A stretch of DNA of 64,000 nucleotides from Thalassomonas sp. RHCl1 (GTDB lineage: Bacteria > Pseudomonadota > Gammaproteobacteria > Enterobacterales > Alteromonadaceae). Positions 16,753 to 25,759 of this stretch are shown one piece after another. The notes below the pieces were generated by a model. The model searched no databases. It worked only from the letters and a program-made list of their open reading frames with translations, and was not told the DNA's origin. The stretch is taken from contig NZ_CANDNZ010000001.1 in assembly GCF_947387555.1 (NCBI RefSeq), positions 1,240,001-1,304,000 on the forward strand, in the 5' to 3' direction. Position 1 is the first letter of the stretch, and every line of letters begins with the position of its first letter. The translations under genes were made by a program, and so were the position numbers.

Positions 16753-17097
16753 GTGAATTTATATGACTGTTTGATGCTGTCTATTTTATTGCTGATTTTT
16801 CTAATAGCTATTGCTACTTTCTGCTTTAGCAGGATCTCTGTTAAATATATAGAAAATAAAATGGCCAAAGAAGGTGAGTTACCGCCTGAGTGGGATAAAG
16901 GTATTGGTGCTCGCATTACTATGTATGCCATGGTTATTGTCGCGAAAAAGGCAGCTGATGTGTCGCCGGTAAATGATCAGTTGATTCTTCGCTATGCCCG
17001 TAAAAAAGATTGGTATTTAGCGCTTTTCTTCCTTGGTTCATTTGTTGCCTTCATTTGTGTGAGCGCTATAGCTTACTACCTATACGGCTCTGAGTAA
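16753..17097 (+). CDS. Candidate immunity protein, paralogue 5 of 5
   Basis: The 114-residue product starts with GTG at 16753 behind GAGGG. It has two TM helices around the signature loop (ISVKYIENKMAKEGELPPEW, DKGIGAR, RYARKKDWYLALFFLGS). It differs from the rest in KYIENK and GELPP. The ending YLYGSE is intact. It is the last copy before a hairpin and the convergent symE-like gene. Confidence 0.65.
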   Translation: MNLYDCLMLSILLLIFLIAIATFCFSRISVKYIENKMAKEGELPPEWDKGIGARITMYAMVIVAKKAADVSPVNDQLILRYARKKDWYLALFFLGSFVAFICVSAIAYYLYGSE

Positions 17098-17130
17098 GGA
17101 TAAGTGAACTCCCCGGTGTAGTCTGACAGC

Positions 17131-17167
17131 ACCAACTACTGCGCCCCGAAGCAGCGCAGCAGTTGGT
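17131..17167. terminator. Hairpin between the convergent immunity array and symE-like gene
   Basis: ACCAACTACTGCGC (17131-17144) pairs with GCGCAGCAGTTGGT (17154-17167) with one mismatch and a 9-base loop. It lies between two convergent genes, where a bidirectional stop would be useful, but neither side has a proper T-run. The termination role is therefore tentative. Confidence 0.45.
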
Positions 17168-17175
17168 TCTATGAG

Positions 17176-17460
17176 TTAAGGTTTAGTTGCCAGCTTAGAG
17201 GAAGCCAGACTTGGTGTTATCCTTAATTCATCTTGATTGACCACTATCGTGACCTTCTGCCCTACGGTAAAACCGGCCTGGCCGAGCCACTTGCCTCTTA
17301 ACACGATATAAGGCTCAAGCACCACCGGCACATAATTAAGGCCAACCCCGCGGGTTTTGGCGGCGTTCTCACATATGGTTTCTAAAACAGTAAGTTGGCG
17401 TGAGGCGGGATATTTTGCTTTTGCCGAGCTGGGCTCTGACGTATGATTAGAATCAGCCAT
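17176..17460 (-). CDS. SymE-family toxin (type I toxin-antitoxin)
   Basis: The 94-residue protein carries the SymE core near its C-terminus: PYIVLRGKWLGQAGFTVGQK followed by VTIVV and LRI, an AbrB-like fold. In E. coli SymE is an SOS-induced nucleoid-condensing/RNA-cleaving protein controlled by the antisense RNA SymR. Here AGAGGAG precedes the ATG, and a LexA-type site lies about 165 bp upstream, so a long leader and damage induction are both plausible. A SymR-like antisense RNA cannot be confirmed by eye. SymE genes often sit in toxin islands, as here. Confidence 0.8.
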   Translation of the reverse strand: MADSNHTSEPSSAKAKYPASRQLTVLETICENAAKTRGVGLNYVPVVLEPYIVLRGKWLGQAGFTVGQKVTIVVNQDELRITPSLASSKLATKP

Positions 17461-17624
17461 TACGGACTCCTCTTTAGTTCGTTGTGGTTAGCAATCTCTG
17501 GGTGTGCTCGCACTCAGGGGTTGCGGTTGTTGTTGCGGCGCTTTATACGCGCTAATGGGTAGAAATACTGGTGAGGTTGTCCTCCTTTGTTGCTGAGAGG
17601 CACTTATAATAAAAGACCAGAATG

Positions 17625-17640
17625 CTGTATAAAGCAACAG
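17625..17640 (-). promoter_or_regulatory. LexA (SOS) box upstream of the symE-like gene
   Basis: CTGTATAAAGCAACAG is an exact CTGT-N8-ACAG site. Read on the minus strand it overlaps a possible -35 (TTGCTT), with AT-rich -10 candidates about 17-20 bases downstream. E. coli symE is LexA-controlled, which supports the assignment. Confidence 0.65.
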
Positions 17641-17851
17641 TGAAGTGGTTGTTTATTAGATTAATATCTGCAATAAACGGGGCTGGTTATGCCCTTTGTT
17701 TAAAGTGACAGAATCTGATTTTAGCGGCTTTACTGAAGGTGTTGTATAAGGTCAGAATGAGACTCCCATGGCCTCTTGAAAACAAAGTTGTTCTCCGGCA
17801 AGTATCCTATAACCGCATTAAAACACCAAAGCATGATATAGAACAATAAAC

Positions 17852-17870
17852 GCAATTGATAACTATTATC
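17852..17870 (+). promoter_or_regulatory. Fur box before the TonB-dependent receptor
   Basis: The 19 bases GCAATTGATAACTATTATC match the Fur consensus at 14 positions. They end 51 bp before the receptor ATG, a typical operator position. Iron repression of the receptor and lipoprotein genes is inferred. Confidence 0.65.
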
Positions 17871-17921
17871 ACCTACTGTAGTGTGACAGTTTCTACTCCC
17901 TAGCAATAGCAAACTTGTCTC

Positions 17922-20003
17922 ATGTTTAAGTTATCCGCAATCTCTATCGTTATCGGCAGTGCTTTAATGGCCTCTGCCAATTATGCTTTCGCCGAGGCTA
18001 ATACCCTTTCTTCAGTCCCGGATGAACATTTCACCATTACCGCCACCCGCACCGAGCGCTACTTCATGGAAAGCCCTGTGTCTATTTCAACGGTTGATGC
18101 GCAGGATATTGAGCGTGCCTCGGCCGATTCCATCGCCGATACCTTAAGGGATATTCCCGGTATCCAGGTGGCAGATGCGGCAACGGCGGGCATGAAACGG
18201 ATCACGTTACGCGGCGAAAGTTCGCTCAGAGTGGCCATTTTGGTTGACGGCCAGGAGATTACCGACCATTCCACCTATGGCGCGCCGTTATTACTTGATA
18301 CCTCAATGGTGGAACGTGTTGAAGTGATCCGCGGCACCAGTTCGGTGTTATACGGGGGCAAGGCGCTGGGCGGGGTGATTAATATCATCACCAAAAAAGG
18401 CGGCAGCGAACCATTGCAGGTCAGTTTGTCGTCAAGTTATAACTCGGCGACTCATGGTCAGCAGTATGCGGCGAGTCTATACGGTTATGTTGACGGTTTT
18501 GACTATCGCATTTCTGTGTCGGATAACGATCATAAAGACCGCAATACCCCTGACGGCGACCTGGAGCACTCAAGTTTTAACAATAACAGCCATTCGCTTT
18601 ATCTGGCCAAAGAGCTTGATGAACATCGCTTTGGCATCACCTACGAGCAATTTAACTTAGCCAGTGAAATTGCCACCGGCATAGAAAATTTCACCCTGGA
18701 TATGCCGCAAAGGGATCGCAGCAAGTTGGCGGCTTTTTATAGCTATGAGCCTGACGGCGAGCTGTTGAAAAAAATTCACTTTGATGCTTATAAGCAGCAA
18801 ATAGATCGCAACTTTGTCCAGCATATCGAAATGTCGGTGCCTGCAGGGCCGGCGATGTCTATTGATAATATTGTCGATACCGACATTGAGGAAACGTTGA
18901 AAACCTCAGGCATTAACAGCCAGTTTGATTTTCAGTTAAATGAACAGCATTATGCCATTGTCGGCTTTCAGCTGGTTAAAGATGATTTAGACAAAGCCAC
19001 TACCAATATCACGCAAACCACCCGCAATATCCCCGGGGTTCCGGCAGTGCCCACTGTGGTTGAAAGCCTGAGCATTGAAGAGGCAAGTTTAACCACCAAG
19101 GCATTATATTTTCAGGATGAATGGCAGCTGTCAGATAAGCTGATAGTAACGGCAGGCGCGCGCCAATATTGGGTGGATGCCGAGCTTAATGAAACCAGCA
19201 AACCGGGACTTTCGCCGGGTAAAAATGATGACAGCGAGTTTATCGGCTCAATTGCCGCCAATTACGGTTTTGATGAGCACAATAATATGCGCTTTGTCTT
19301 TAGCCAGGGTTATCATTATCCGACCTTGCTGCAAATTGCCACGGGGGCAACGGCTGCCGGGCGCTTTATCAATCCGAATGCCAATCTCAAGGCGGAAAGC
19401 TCAGACAATGTTGAGTTGGGTTACCGGTTATTTACCGATAACTGGTTAATCGATACCAGCTTATTTTACACCGATGCCGATAACTATATCACCAAGCAGG
19501 ACTGCGCCGATGGTATTGGTGTTTGTATTAATCCGGAAAACGATCAGATTTATGTCAATGCCGACAAGGCGAAAACAACAGGTGTTGAACTTAGCGTCAA
19601 TTATCATGTCAGCGAGCACATTACTCCTTATGCCAATATTACCTGGTTATCGCGCAAGGAAACCTATGGCAGTTTTACTACCAGAGACACAGGCACGCCG
19701 TCCCTTTACGGTAAGTTAGGGCTGAAATATGAAAATGAAGGGGCGCTGCTGGGCGCTTATTATTTTGACGCTTATCTCAGGGCGGCAAGCAATGCCAGGC
19801 TGGCGGAAGCAGACGGCAGCAGTGAACATTATGACAGCTGGAAAACCGTGAATCTTGCCCTGGGCACAAGGTTTGGTGAGCAACAAAATTATCTGGTGAA
19901 TATGGAAATCAGCAATATCTTTGATTCAGAATATACTCCGGCCAAAGAGACATTGCTTGCCCCCGGACGTTCCTTTATGCTCAGGTTCAGCACTGATTTT
20001 TAA
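17922..20003 (+). CDS. TonB-dependent outer-membrane receptor
   Basis: The 693-residue precursor has a signal peptide (cleavage near NYAFA) and a TonB-box-like stretch (HFTITATRTER). The plug domain follows, with SVSTV-type strands, DTLRDIPGIQV, RGESSLRVAILVDGQ, VERVEVIRGTSSVLYGGKAL and GGVINIITKK. The rest is a 22-strand beta-barrel ending in SFMLRFSTDF with a terminal Phe, as outer-membrane proteins require. The receptor should import an iron carrier such as a siderophore or haem, energised by TonB. The Fur box upstream supports this, but the substrate cannot be told. It is followed 10 bp later by a lipoprotein gene, likely in the same transcript. Confidence 0.93.
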   Translation: MFKLSAISIVIGSALMASANYAFAEANTLSSVPDEHFTITATRTERYFMESPVSISTVDAQDIERASADSIADTLRDIPGIQVADAATAGMKRITLRGESSLRVAILVDGQEITDHSTYGAPLLLDTSMVERVEVIRGTSSVLYGGKALGGVINIITKKGGSEPLQVSLSSSYNSATHGQQYAASLYGYVDGFDYRISVSDNDHKDRNTPDGDLEHSSFNNNSHSLYLAKELDEHRFGITYEQFNLASEIATGIENFTLDMPQRDRSKLAAFYSYEPDGELLKKIHFDAYKQQIDRNFVQHIEMSVPAGPAMSIDNIVDTDIEETLKTSGINSQFDFQLNEQHYAIVGFQLVKDDLDKATTNITQTTRNIPGVPAVPTVVESLSIEEASLTTKALYFQDEWQLSDKLIVTAGARQYWVDAELNETSKPGLSPGKNDDSEFIGSIAANYGFDEHNNMRFVFSQGYHYPTLLQIATGATAAGRFINPNANLKAESSDNVELGYRLFTDNWLIDTSLFYTDADNYITKQDCADGIGVCINPENDQIYVNADKAKTTGVELSVNYHVSEHITPYANITWLSRKETYGSFTTRDTGTPSLYGKLGLKYENEGALLGAYYFDAYLRAASNARLAEADGSSEHYDSWKTVNLALGTRFGEQQNYLVNMEISNIFDSEYTPAKETLLAPGRSFMLRFSTDF

Positions 20004-20013
20004 GGGTTGTTCC

Positions 20014-20469
20014 ATGAAAAAACTATTAGCCGTTGCTTGTCTTTTATTGCCTCTTTTCGCTTGTTCGGGCCAGCAGGGAAAATCAGATAAGGTCCAGGCA
20101 GAAAAGGGCAGCAGAACCATAACGGTACAAGTGAACATAGCGCAAAATTTACTGCCGGATGATGCAGAAAACTGGACCCTTTATGTGTATGCTGCCAAGC
20201 CCAATACCCGGCTGCCGCTGGCCAATTTCAAAGGTAAGTTATCGCAGCTGCCGGGGGAAGTGCTTTTGGATGAAAGCATGTATTTATTGCCCCACTTAAC
20301 CTTAAGGCAAGCGGAGGAAGTGGTGATTGTTGCCAAGGCAAGTAAAAGTAAAAATCCACACAAGAAAAGTGCGGAAGACATAATCGGTTATTCCGGTGCG
20401 CTCAGTTTTTCATTGGCTGACAAGCTGGAGGCGAATGTGATCATTGACCGGCACGATGCGGCGCAATAA
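20014..20469 (+). CDS. Small lipoprotein with a CcmI/CycH-like Ig domain
   Basis: The 151-residue precursor has a lipoprotein signal with lipobox LFAC at Cys17. The mature part resembles the C-terminal Ig-like domain of cytochrome c biogenesis factor CcmI/CycH: VQVNIAQNLLP, LYVYAAKPNTRLPLA, LPGEVLLDESMYLLPHLTL and VVIVAKASKSKNP. That resemblance is from memory of the family pattern. The start at 20014 was chosen for the signal peptide. The gene follows the TonB receptor by 10 bp and precedes a strong terminator. It may aid metal or haem handling in the envelope. Confidence 0.7.
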   Translation: MKKLLAVACLLLPLFACSGQQGKSDKVQAEKGSRTITVQVNIAQNLLPDDAENWTLYVYAAKPNTRLPLANFKGKLSQLPGEVLLDESMYLLPHLTLRQAEEVVIVAKASKSKNPHKKSAEDIIGYSGALSFSLADKLEANVIIDRHDAAQ

Positions 20470-20529
20470 TCAGGGGAAGTCTTTTTTGATAAATCAGCGT
20501 GAGGGCTGCTTTAAAAGGTCTTTTTGATG

Positions 20530-20580
20530 AAACTCTCCCATCAGGCCCGAGTTAAAGGGTCTGATGGGGGAGTTTTCTTT
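20530..20580 (+). terminator. Rho-independent terminator of the receptor-lipoprotein operon
   Basis: AAACTCTCCCATCAG (20530-20544) pairs with CTGATGGGGGAGTTT (20561-20575), a 15-bp stem with one G-T pair, followed by TTTTCTTT. Confidence 0.85.
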
Positions 20581-20633
20581 ATAAGGCTTATTTCAGCGCT
20601 TTTAACGCTTTGCGCCTGGGTGGCTAAAGGTGT

Positions 20634-21068
20634 TTAGCTCTGCGCCTGGCAGGCATTGCTCAGGCGGGCGATTAACTCACCAATTTCAGCCTTTAATTCA
20701 TCGTCATTGCCAAGCTGGGCCGCATCATTGGCCTGGGTGGCAAATTCCAGTGCTTTGGCGGGCTCGCCAAATTCATCATATCTTTCTGCCATCGACAAAT
20801 AGATAGTGGCGCGATGCTTATCCAGGGAATATTTTTCTGCCTTGTCCAGCGCAATTTGGTAGATGTCCAGCGCCAGATCGCCGTCATCGGTGAAGTCGGC
20901 CAGCATTTCCCACTGCAGCGGGTGGTCATTGGCGGTTCCCTGGCTTTTCTGGCAAAGCTCCTGCAGTTTGGCCACTTTATCGGCTCTTAAGGTTTCGTTT
21001 TCCTCGGCTGAGGCCTGGGCGATGTCCTGGGCGAGTTTCAGTATTTTATCGAATAACGGGGCTTTCAT
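20634..21068 (-). CDS. TPR-like helical-repeat protein of unknown function
   Basis: The 144-residue product begins at the ATG at 21068, preceded by AGGTACC; the frame is open seven codons further without a better site. It is acidic and all-helical with TPR-like spacing (LALDIYQIALDKAEKYSLD, then ATIYLSMAERYDEFGEPAKA). No signal peptide or catalytic motif is present. It probably acts as a cytosolic protein-protein adaptor. It is transcribed leftwards from a position between the receptor operon and mtfA. Confidence 0.75.
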   Translation of the reverse strand: MKAPLFDKILKLAQDIAQASAEENETLRADKVAKLQELCQKSQGTANDHPLQWEMLADFTDDGDLALDIYQIALDKAEKYSLDKHRATIYLSMAERYDEFGEPAKALEFATQANDAAQLGNDDELKAEIGELIARLSNACQAQS

Positions 21069-21279
21069 ACTAGGTACCTGTGTGGGCAAATGGCTGTTTT
21101 TCTGTGCCGCTTTTCTTAGCTGCCTTATGGCGGCTTTTGCACAAAAACGGTTAACACCGGCTTGGTGTTTGCACCTTTATCTATAGTAAAGCGCTTGCCA
21201 TTTGCGGGATAAATAAAATTGCGCGCATGATAGCATGCTGGCTTACTTACGCAAGGATTACGCAACAGCTAGGCAAGCG

Positions 21280-22128
21280 CTAGCTAACTTCAATGCAGCA
21301 ATGCTTATAGCGCTTGCCGCTGCCACAGGGGCAGGGATCTTTTTTTCTTACCTTGATGTCCTCTTTAATTTCCCGCACATCCTGCTGGTAAATTTCGCTC
21401 AGGGAAGCGAACAATACCGGGTGTTTTTGTTGCAGCATTTGCGGGCGTTCAAAAAAGTATTCGCTGGTCACGGAAAGAAATTCTGCCGGGTTGGTGGCGC
21501 CGTATTGCCGGATGTTGCTTTTACGGCGGGTAATTTCCTGAATTTTTTTCTCCATCAGCTCAAACCAGGGGATGGAGTACTGATGATCCAGCAGCCGCTC
21601 AGGGTAGCCGTCGCACTTGCCGTCCATCATATCGATCAGATGGACAAATTCATGGATACCGACATTTTGTTTATCCCTGTCGTTGCTAAAGCCTAAGTGC
21701 AGGGCCGGCTGGCTAAGGATCATTTTTCCCGCCATCGGGCCGGTGCCGACCATGCCGGTGATGCAGGAGTCCGGCTGGCCGATTTCAAAGTTTTCGTTAA
21801 AGGCATGGGGCAGGAGATAGACGGTTTTCAGGTTCAGGTAATGCCAGTCGGGAAAGGCCCATACCGGGATAATGGCGCTGGCGGCCACAAGGAGTTTGTC
21901 CTGGTCGCTGACGTTTATCTGGCCCGATTCTACCGTGGTGGTTTCTAAAAACAGTAATGCCCTTTGCTCGAATATCACCTTGTCCTGGTCGTTTAAGCTG
22001 CGGTAAAAGCTGACTTCTTGCTCCAGAAACAGCGACCACTGGTTACAGAAGTAGGGATTTTTCGGTGCTTTCGGTGTTTTGGGTTTAGCTAAACCGGCAA
22101 AGAAGTTTTTTATTGCGTTTAGTATCAT
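21280..22128 (-). CDS. mtfA: MtfA-type zinc peptidase with C-terminal SEC-C motif
   Basis: The 282-residue protein belongs to peptidase family M90. It has the zinc motif HEFVH (159-163) and the PAEFLSVTSEYFFE region that supplies the third ligand. E. coli MtfA binds the Mlc repressor and so affects glucose PTS expression. The last 20 residues are an SEC-C zinc motif (DPCPCGSGKRYKHCC), absent from E. coli MtfA but common in marine relatives. The protein is cytosolic. The gene stands alone. Confidence 0.92.
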   Translation of the reverse strand: MILNAIKNFFAGLAKPKTPKAPKNPYFCNQWSLFLEQEVSFYRSLNDQDKVIFEQRALLFLETTTVESGQINVSDQDKLLVAASAIIPVWAFPDWHYLNLKTVYLLPHAFNENFEIGQPDSCITGMVGTGPMAGKMILSQPALHLGFSNDRDKQNVGIHEFVHLIDMMDGKCDGYPERLLDHQYSIPWFELMEKKIQEITRRKSNIRQYGATNPAEFLSVTSEYFFERPQMLQQKHPVLFASLSEIYQQDVREIKEDIKVRKKDPCPCGSGKRYKHCCIEVS

Positions 22129-22276
22129 CAGTTTATTCCGTATTAAGGGGCTTAGCTATTCTAGCAAAATCGCCGGGGCAGATCAGGAATGAATCAGAGA
22201 AGGATATTGGTGCAGGGCTGTTGGTTTGCACTGTTACCGGGAATGTAAGCGGGTAAGTAAACCGGGGGAAAGGTTT

Positions 22277-22305
22277 AAGAGGGGAAAGACTCCCCTCTTG
22301 TTTTA
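22277..22305 (+). terminator. Terminator-like hairpin
   Basis: A 9-bp perfect stem with a 5-base loop is followed by GTTTTAT on the plus strand. No plus-strand gene ends just before it, so it may serve an unseen small RNA or the possible minus-strand peptide gene. Confidence 0.5.
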
Positions 22306-22786
22306 TCTACGTCTAGATAAATTGCTGCTACATACAGGTATGGGAATTGCTGCATTTGCCGTCTGATGAACTACAACTGTGAGTACCTGTTGTTTTGCTC
22401 TTATTAGAGAGGCCGAAGGCTCCTGTTAGGGAGGCTGATGTCTCCTTTAAGACAATCTTATGTCTCTTTCAGTATCACCGGGGCTGGTAGCGTTTTGTTG
22501 CTTTTAGTTTAATGGTTAAGATCTCCTTATTATTGTTAGGGTTCACAAATAAGCGTTTTTCCGTTTCATGAATTTTAGGAGGCTCAGGATGCTCTAAAAC
22601 CTGAACAACTTTAAGCTAGCATTTTAATTTGTAGAGTGTCAACTCTTAAAATAAACACTTTAAGTACTAGTTGTTAACAAATATTGCAGCCGATTAACCG
22701 GAACTCTGCGCTGGGACTGGTCACTGTGGGCGGACAAAGGATGGAAAAGCTTTGTTGGTATTATTCCGGCCAGTAGAAAAATAGTG

Positions 22787-22827
22787 GTAAATAAAATGCC
22801 GCCTATTCCTTAGGGAATGGCGGCATT
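22787..22827 (-). terminator. Terminator of the M16 peptidase gene
   Basis: AATGCCGCC and GGCGGCATT (outer arms, 22795-22803 and 22819-22827) with inner TTCC/GGAA pairs and one bulge form the stem. On the minus strand it is followed by TTTTATTT. It lies about 45 bp after the peptidase stop. Confidence 0.75.
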
Positions 22828-22870
22828 GTCTCAGCGTTTATTGCTGTTATTTAGATGTATTGTTTCATGT

Positions 22871-25759
22871 TTATTGAAACGAAATACCTTTGTAGAACTG
22901 TTCAACATTGCTTACTTCCGTCTGGCCTTTTAAGTCGGCGAACGGGGTGTCTTTAAACTTGCTGCCCCGTAACTGGATGTTCAGGCGGGCGGCGTCGCTG
23001 TTGCCAATTGACTCACGGTAGAAGTTTTTCACGTCTGCCAGGGTGACTTTTTCCACTTCGGCAATCAGCTTGGCTTTGCTGTCAAAGTTGAAGTTTTCGC
23101 GGTACCAGTCGCGGATCATCGGGGAAACTTCTGCCTGCAGGTTCTTCGGCTTTTCTTTTAAGCCTACCAGGGTGGCGTTTTTCAGCTGGGTGAAGGTTTC
23201 TTCGGTGACTTTATCGAGCTCGGCGGCATATTCCACTTTAAAGCTGTCAAAGCGGCTCTGGATGTCTTTCGGGCCTTTTACCGGGCTTTGAATGTACAAA
23301 CCTATCCCGGCATAGTCTTCAATGCTGCGTGCGGTTACACCAACGGCATAGGCCAGTTGCTCTTCGGTTCTGAGCTTATCAAAAGCTATGGTTCTGAAAT
23401 GGCTTCTCAGCACTTCTGCACGGGCTTTTTGCTTATAACCCGGCTCAGGATGCACATATAAGTCGATAATGGCGACATCGGCAACCTCAAGGTCTTTCTT
23501 CAGCACCATGACTTCACCCGGCTCCGGCTTCCAGAACTTATCGCGGCTGTAGCTGGTTTCATGATGCATTTCAGGCAGGGCATCTGATAACTGTTTGGCG
23601 ACGCTGTCAATATCCGCCTGGTCGTAGTTACCAAAGGCAAAGGCGCGTAGCTGGTTGTTTTTCAGTACCTGGTCCATGATGCGCTCAAAGTCGCCCAGGG
23701 TTAATACCTTGGCGGTTTTGATCAGCTGTTCGTTGCTGTAGTTACCGCTGCGTGTGAGTTTGTTTAACTCATCAAAGGCCTGGTAGAACGGGAACTGCTT
23801 ACCGGCATTGTTTAAGTTGCGGATATAGCGGTCGACGGCCTGGTTAAAGCCCTGCTCGTCGGTTTTTACCCGTAGCTGGCCGATGGCCTGCTGCAATAAG
23901 CTATTTTGTTTATCGGTAAAACCGTTCAGGGTTAAGATCAACCCGTTACCCGGCGATACGTTTAAGCCCATACCGGCAATGGCGGCTTCGGTGGATAAGG
24001 CGCTTTGCTGCAGGTTATAAATATCGGCCCAGATTTCCAGGGCGATGCTGGTGTAAATATCTTTCCCTGCTTTGGGGTTATTAAAATAAACTTCCAGCAA
24101 ACCTTTAGGCTGGTTGTTAAATTCCTGGCTGGCAAAACGCCAGATCTTGATGCCTTGCTTGTCGTAGGCAAGTTCAGGTTGGCTTTGCTTGGCCAACTTA
24201 TCGGTTTTTAGGGTGAAGTTTTCCGGCAGCATGCGGTTAACCGCAGGTAAGCTCAGCGGCAGATCTGACGGTTTGTTCCAGCTGGCAATTTCTGCCTGGC
24301 TGAGGTCGCTGATGCGGTACTCGCCGTCATAAAAATGCAGTTTGCTGTCGGTTTCTTCCTGCTGGCTGACATGCCAGATTTTCAGGGTTTCTGGGGTTAA
24401 TTGTGCCAGTACGCGGTTAATGGCATCGGCATCAAATTGCGCGTAATGATACGGGGCATTGATGGCATGGTTAACCGGGTAGTTTTGCATATTGGCGGAC
24501 AGCTGCGAGACGTAGTTAAATTCGTCGGTTTTTTCCAGGAACTGGAACTGGTTATTCAGTGAGGTGCTGATTTCGCTGAAGTATTTCTTATCAACCCCCT
24601 GATCTTTGATCAGCTTGATGTATTGCATTACAGTGGCAACGATTTTTTCACGCTGCTGCATGCCGGCATCGGTTAAATCAATATCGATTTGCAAGGTGCC
24701 GTAGTTGCCGTACAGGTTCGGGGATGAATCGGCGTTTAGTCCCGAGATCCAGCCTTTTTCTTTTAACAGCTGCGCCGGGCTGCCGGGCATTTCCGAGTTC
24801 AGTAAGTAGCTGACAAAGCTGTTGGGTTTTACGGCAAAGTCTTTGAGGTTGTTTTCTATGGTAAATTCAAGTTTCAGCTGCTTAACGTCTTCGTTGGGCT
24901 TGTAGAATACCCGCTTGCTGCCGCTTTGTGTCATGTCCAGTTTCTTAGTGACACTGGGTTTTTCAATGTTTTTATTTTTGATGCTGGAGAAGTGTTTTTT
25001 CGCCAGTGCTTCCATGTCTGCCAGCGGCAGGTTGGAAATCAGCGCCACTTTCATGATGTTGGCTGAGTAATACTGGTTATAAAATTCTACCGTTTCCTGG
25101 TGCAGGCCACTGCCTTCTTTATCGCCTAAGGTTTCCAGGTTACCGATCAAAAAGCGGTTGGCAGGGTGATCGCCCATCATTTTCCGGGTTAATTTGAACT
25201 GGCCAAAAAAGTCCATTTCACGGCGCATCGACCATTCGGCGTTGACGGCATTTTTTTCTTTGTCGGTATATTCTGGGTAAAGTTTCGGCGCTTTAAAGAA
25301 ATCGGAGAAACGGTCAAGGCCTTCGTCAAAGGCGTCATTGTTGGCCTTAAACATATAGTTGGTGACGTCTAACCAGGTGTAGGCGTTATGGGCGCCGCCG
25401 TTTTTGGCCATAAATTCACTGTAGCCCTTGGTATCCGGATAACGCTCTGTACCTAAAAACAACATGTGCTCTAAATAGTGGGCCATGCCTTGCTGGCTCA
25501 TGGGATCATGCAGTAAACCGACACCGACACTTAAAGAAGCCGCTGATTTTTCGGCCGAAGGGTCGGAAACCAATACCACTTCGATTTGGTTGTCTAATTT
25601 AAGGGTCTGGTAGCTGCGCTTGTCATTGGGGCTGGTGATAAAGGTATCTGATAATAAAACGGCCGATGACTGAGCCGGTGTGGTCTGCTGTTGTGAGGTT
25701 GTGTTACAGCCGCTAAGTACTGCAAGCGCTAAGACACTAAGTCCTAAGATTTTTTTCAT
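22871..25759 (-). CDS. M16 (insulinase/pitrilysin) family peptidase, lipoprotein
   Basis: The 962-residue protein has the length of E. coli pitrilysin. Instead of a cleavable signal it has a lipobox, LSGC, with the lipid-bearing Cys at 18. The inverted zinc motif HYLEH is at 94-98 in GMAHYLEHMLFLG, and the downstream Glu lies in NAVNAEWSMRREMD. The remaining M16 domains are complete (KPNEDVKQLKLEF, then RTEEQLAYAVGV in the C-terminal half). It should degrade peptides in the periplasm while anchored to a membrane. It is divergent from an AraC regulator 294 bp away and is probably monocistronic. Confidence 0.93.
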   Translation of the reverse strand: MKKILGLSVLALAVLSGCNTTSQQQTTPAQSSAVLLSDTFITSPNDKRSYQTLKLDNQIEVVLVSDPSAEKSAASLSVGVGLLHDPMSQQGMAHYLEHMLFLGTERYPDTKGYSEFMAKNGGAHNAYTWLDVTNYMFKANNDAFDEGLDRFSDFFKAPKLYPEYTDKEKNAVNAEWSMRREMDFFGQFKLTRKMMGDHPANRFLIGNLETLGDKEGSGLHQETVEFYNQYYSANIMKVALISNLPLADMEALAKKHFSSIKNKNIEKPSVTKKLDMTQSGSKRVFYKPNEDVKQLKLEFTIENNLKDFAVKPNSFVSYLLNSEMPGSPAQLLKEKGWISGLNADSSPNLYGNYGTLQIDIDLTDAGMQQREKIVATVMQYIKLIKDQGVDKKYFSEISTSLNNQFQFLEKTDEFNYVSQLSANMQNYPVNHAINAPYHYAQFDADAINRVLAQLTPETLKIWHVSQQEETDSKLHFYDGEYRISDLSQAEIASWNKPSDLPLSLPAVNRMLPENFTLKTDKLAKQSQPELAYDKQGIKIWRFASQEFNNQPKGLLEVYFNNPKAGKDIYTSIALEIWADIYNLQQSALSTEAAIAGMGLNVSPGNGLILTLNGFTDKQNSLLQQAIGQLRVKTDEQGFNQAVDRYIRNLNNAGKQFPFYQAFDELNKLTRSGNYSNEQLIKTAKVLTLGDFERIMDQVLKNNQLRAFAFGNYDQADIDSVAKQLSDALPEMHHETSYSRDKFWKPEPGEVMVLKKDLEVADVAIIDLYVHPEPGYKQKARAEVLRSHFRTIAFDKLRTEEQLAYAVGVTARSIEDYAGIGLYIQSPVKGPKDIQSRFDSFKVEYAAELDKVTEETFTQLKNATLVGLKEKPKNLQAEVSPMIRDWYRENFNFDSKAKLIAEVEKVTLADVKNFYRESIGNSDAARLNIQLRGSKFKDTPFADLKGQTEVSNVEQFYKGISFQ

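Larger units (their letters stand above)
22129..22870. other. Long intergenic region, possible degraded peptide gene
   Basis: These 742 bases hold no confident gene. On the minus strand, AAGGAG near 22530 is followed by ATT rather than ATG, then by two short frames. The second ends near 22332 with THSCSSSDGKCSNSHTCM before a stop. A perfect 9-bp hairpin (AAGAGGGGA, 22277-22285, with TCCCCTCTT, 22291-22299) follows. This might be a broken Cys-rich peptide gene. The M16 peptidase terminator lies at the right end. Confidence 0.3.

Noticed and set aside
15004-17097. Integron cassette array
   Set aside because: Repeated small genes suggested cassettes, but no attC-like sites are found in the spacers and the genes are paralogues with toxin debris.
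17730-17912. Leftward 60-codon frame before the TonB receptor
   Set aside because: It overlaps the Fur box and promoter region and has no coding character.
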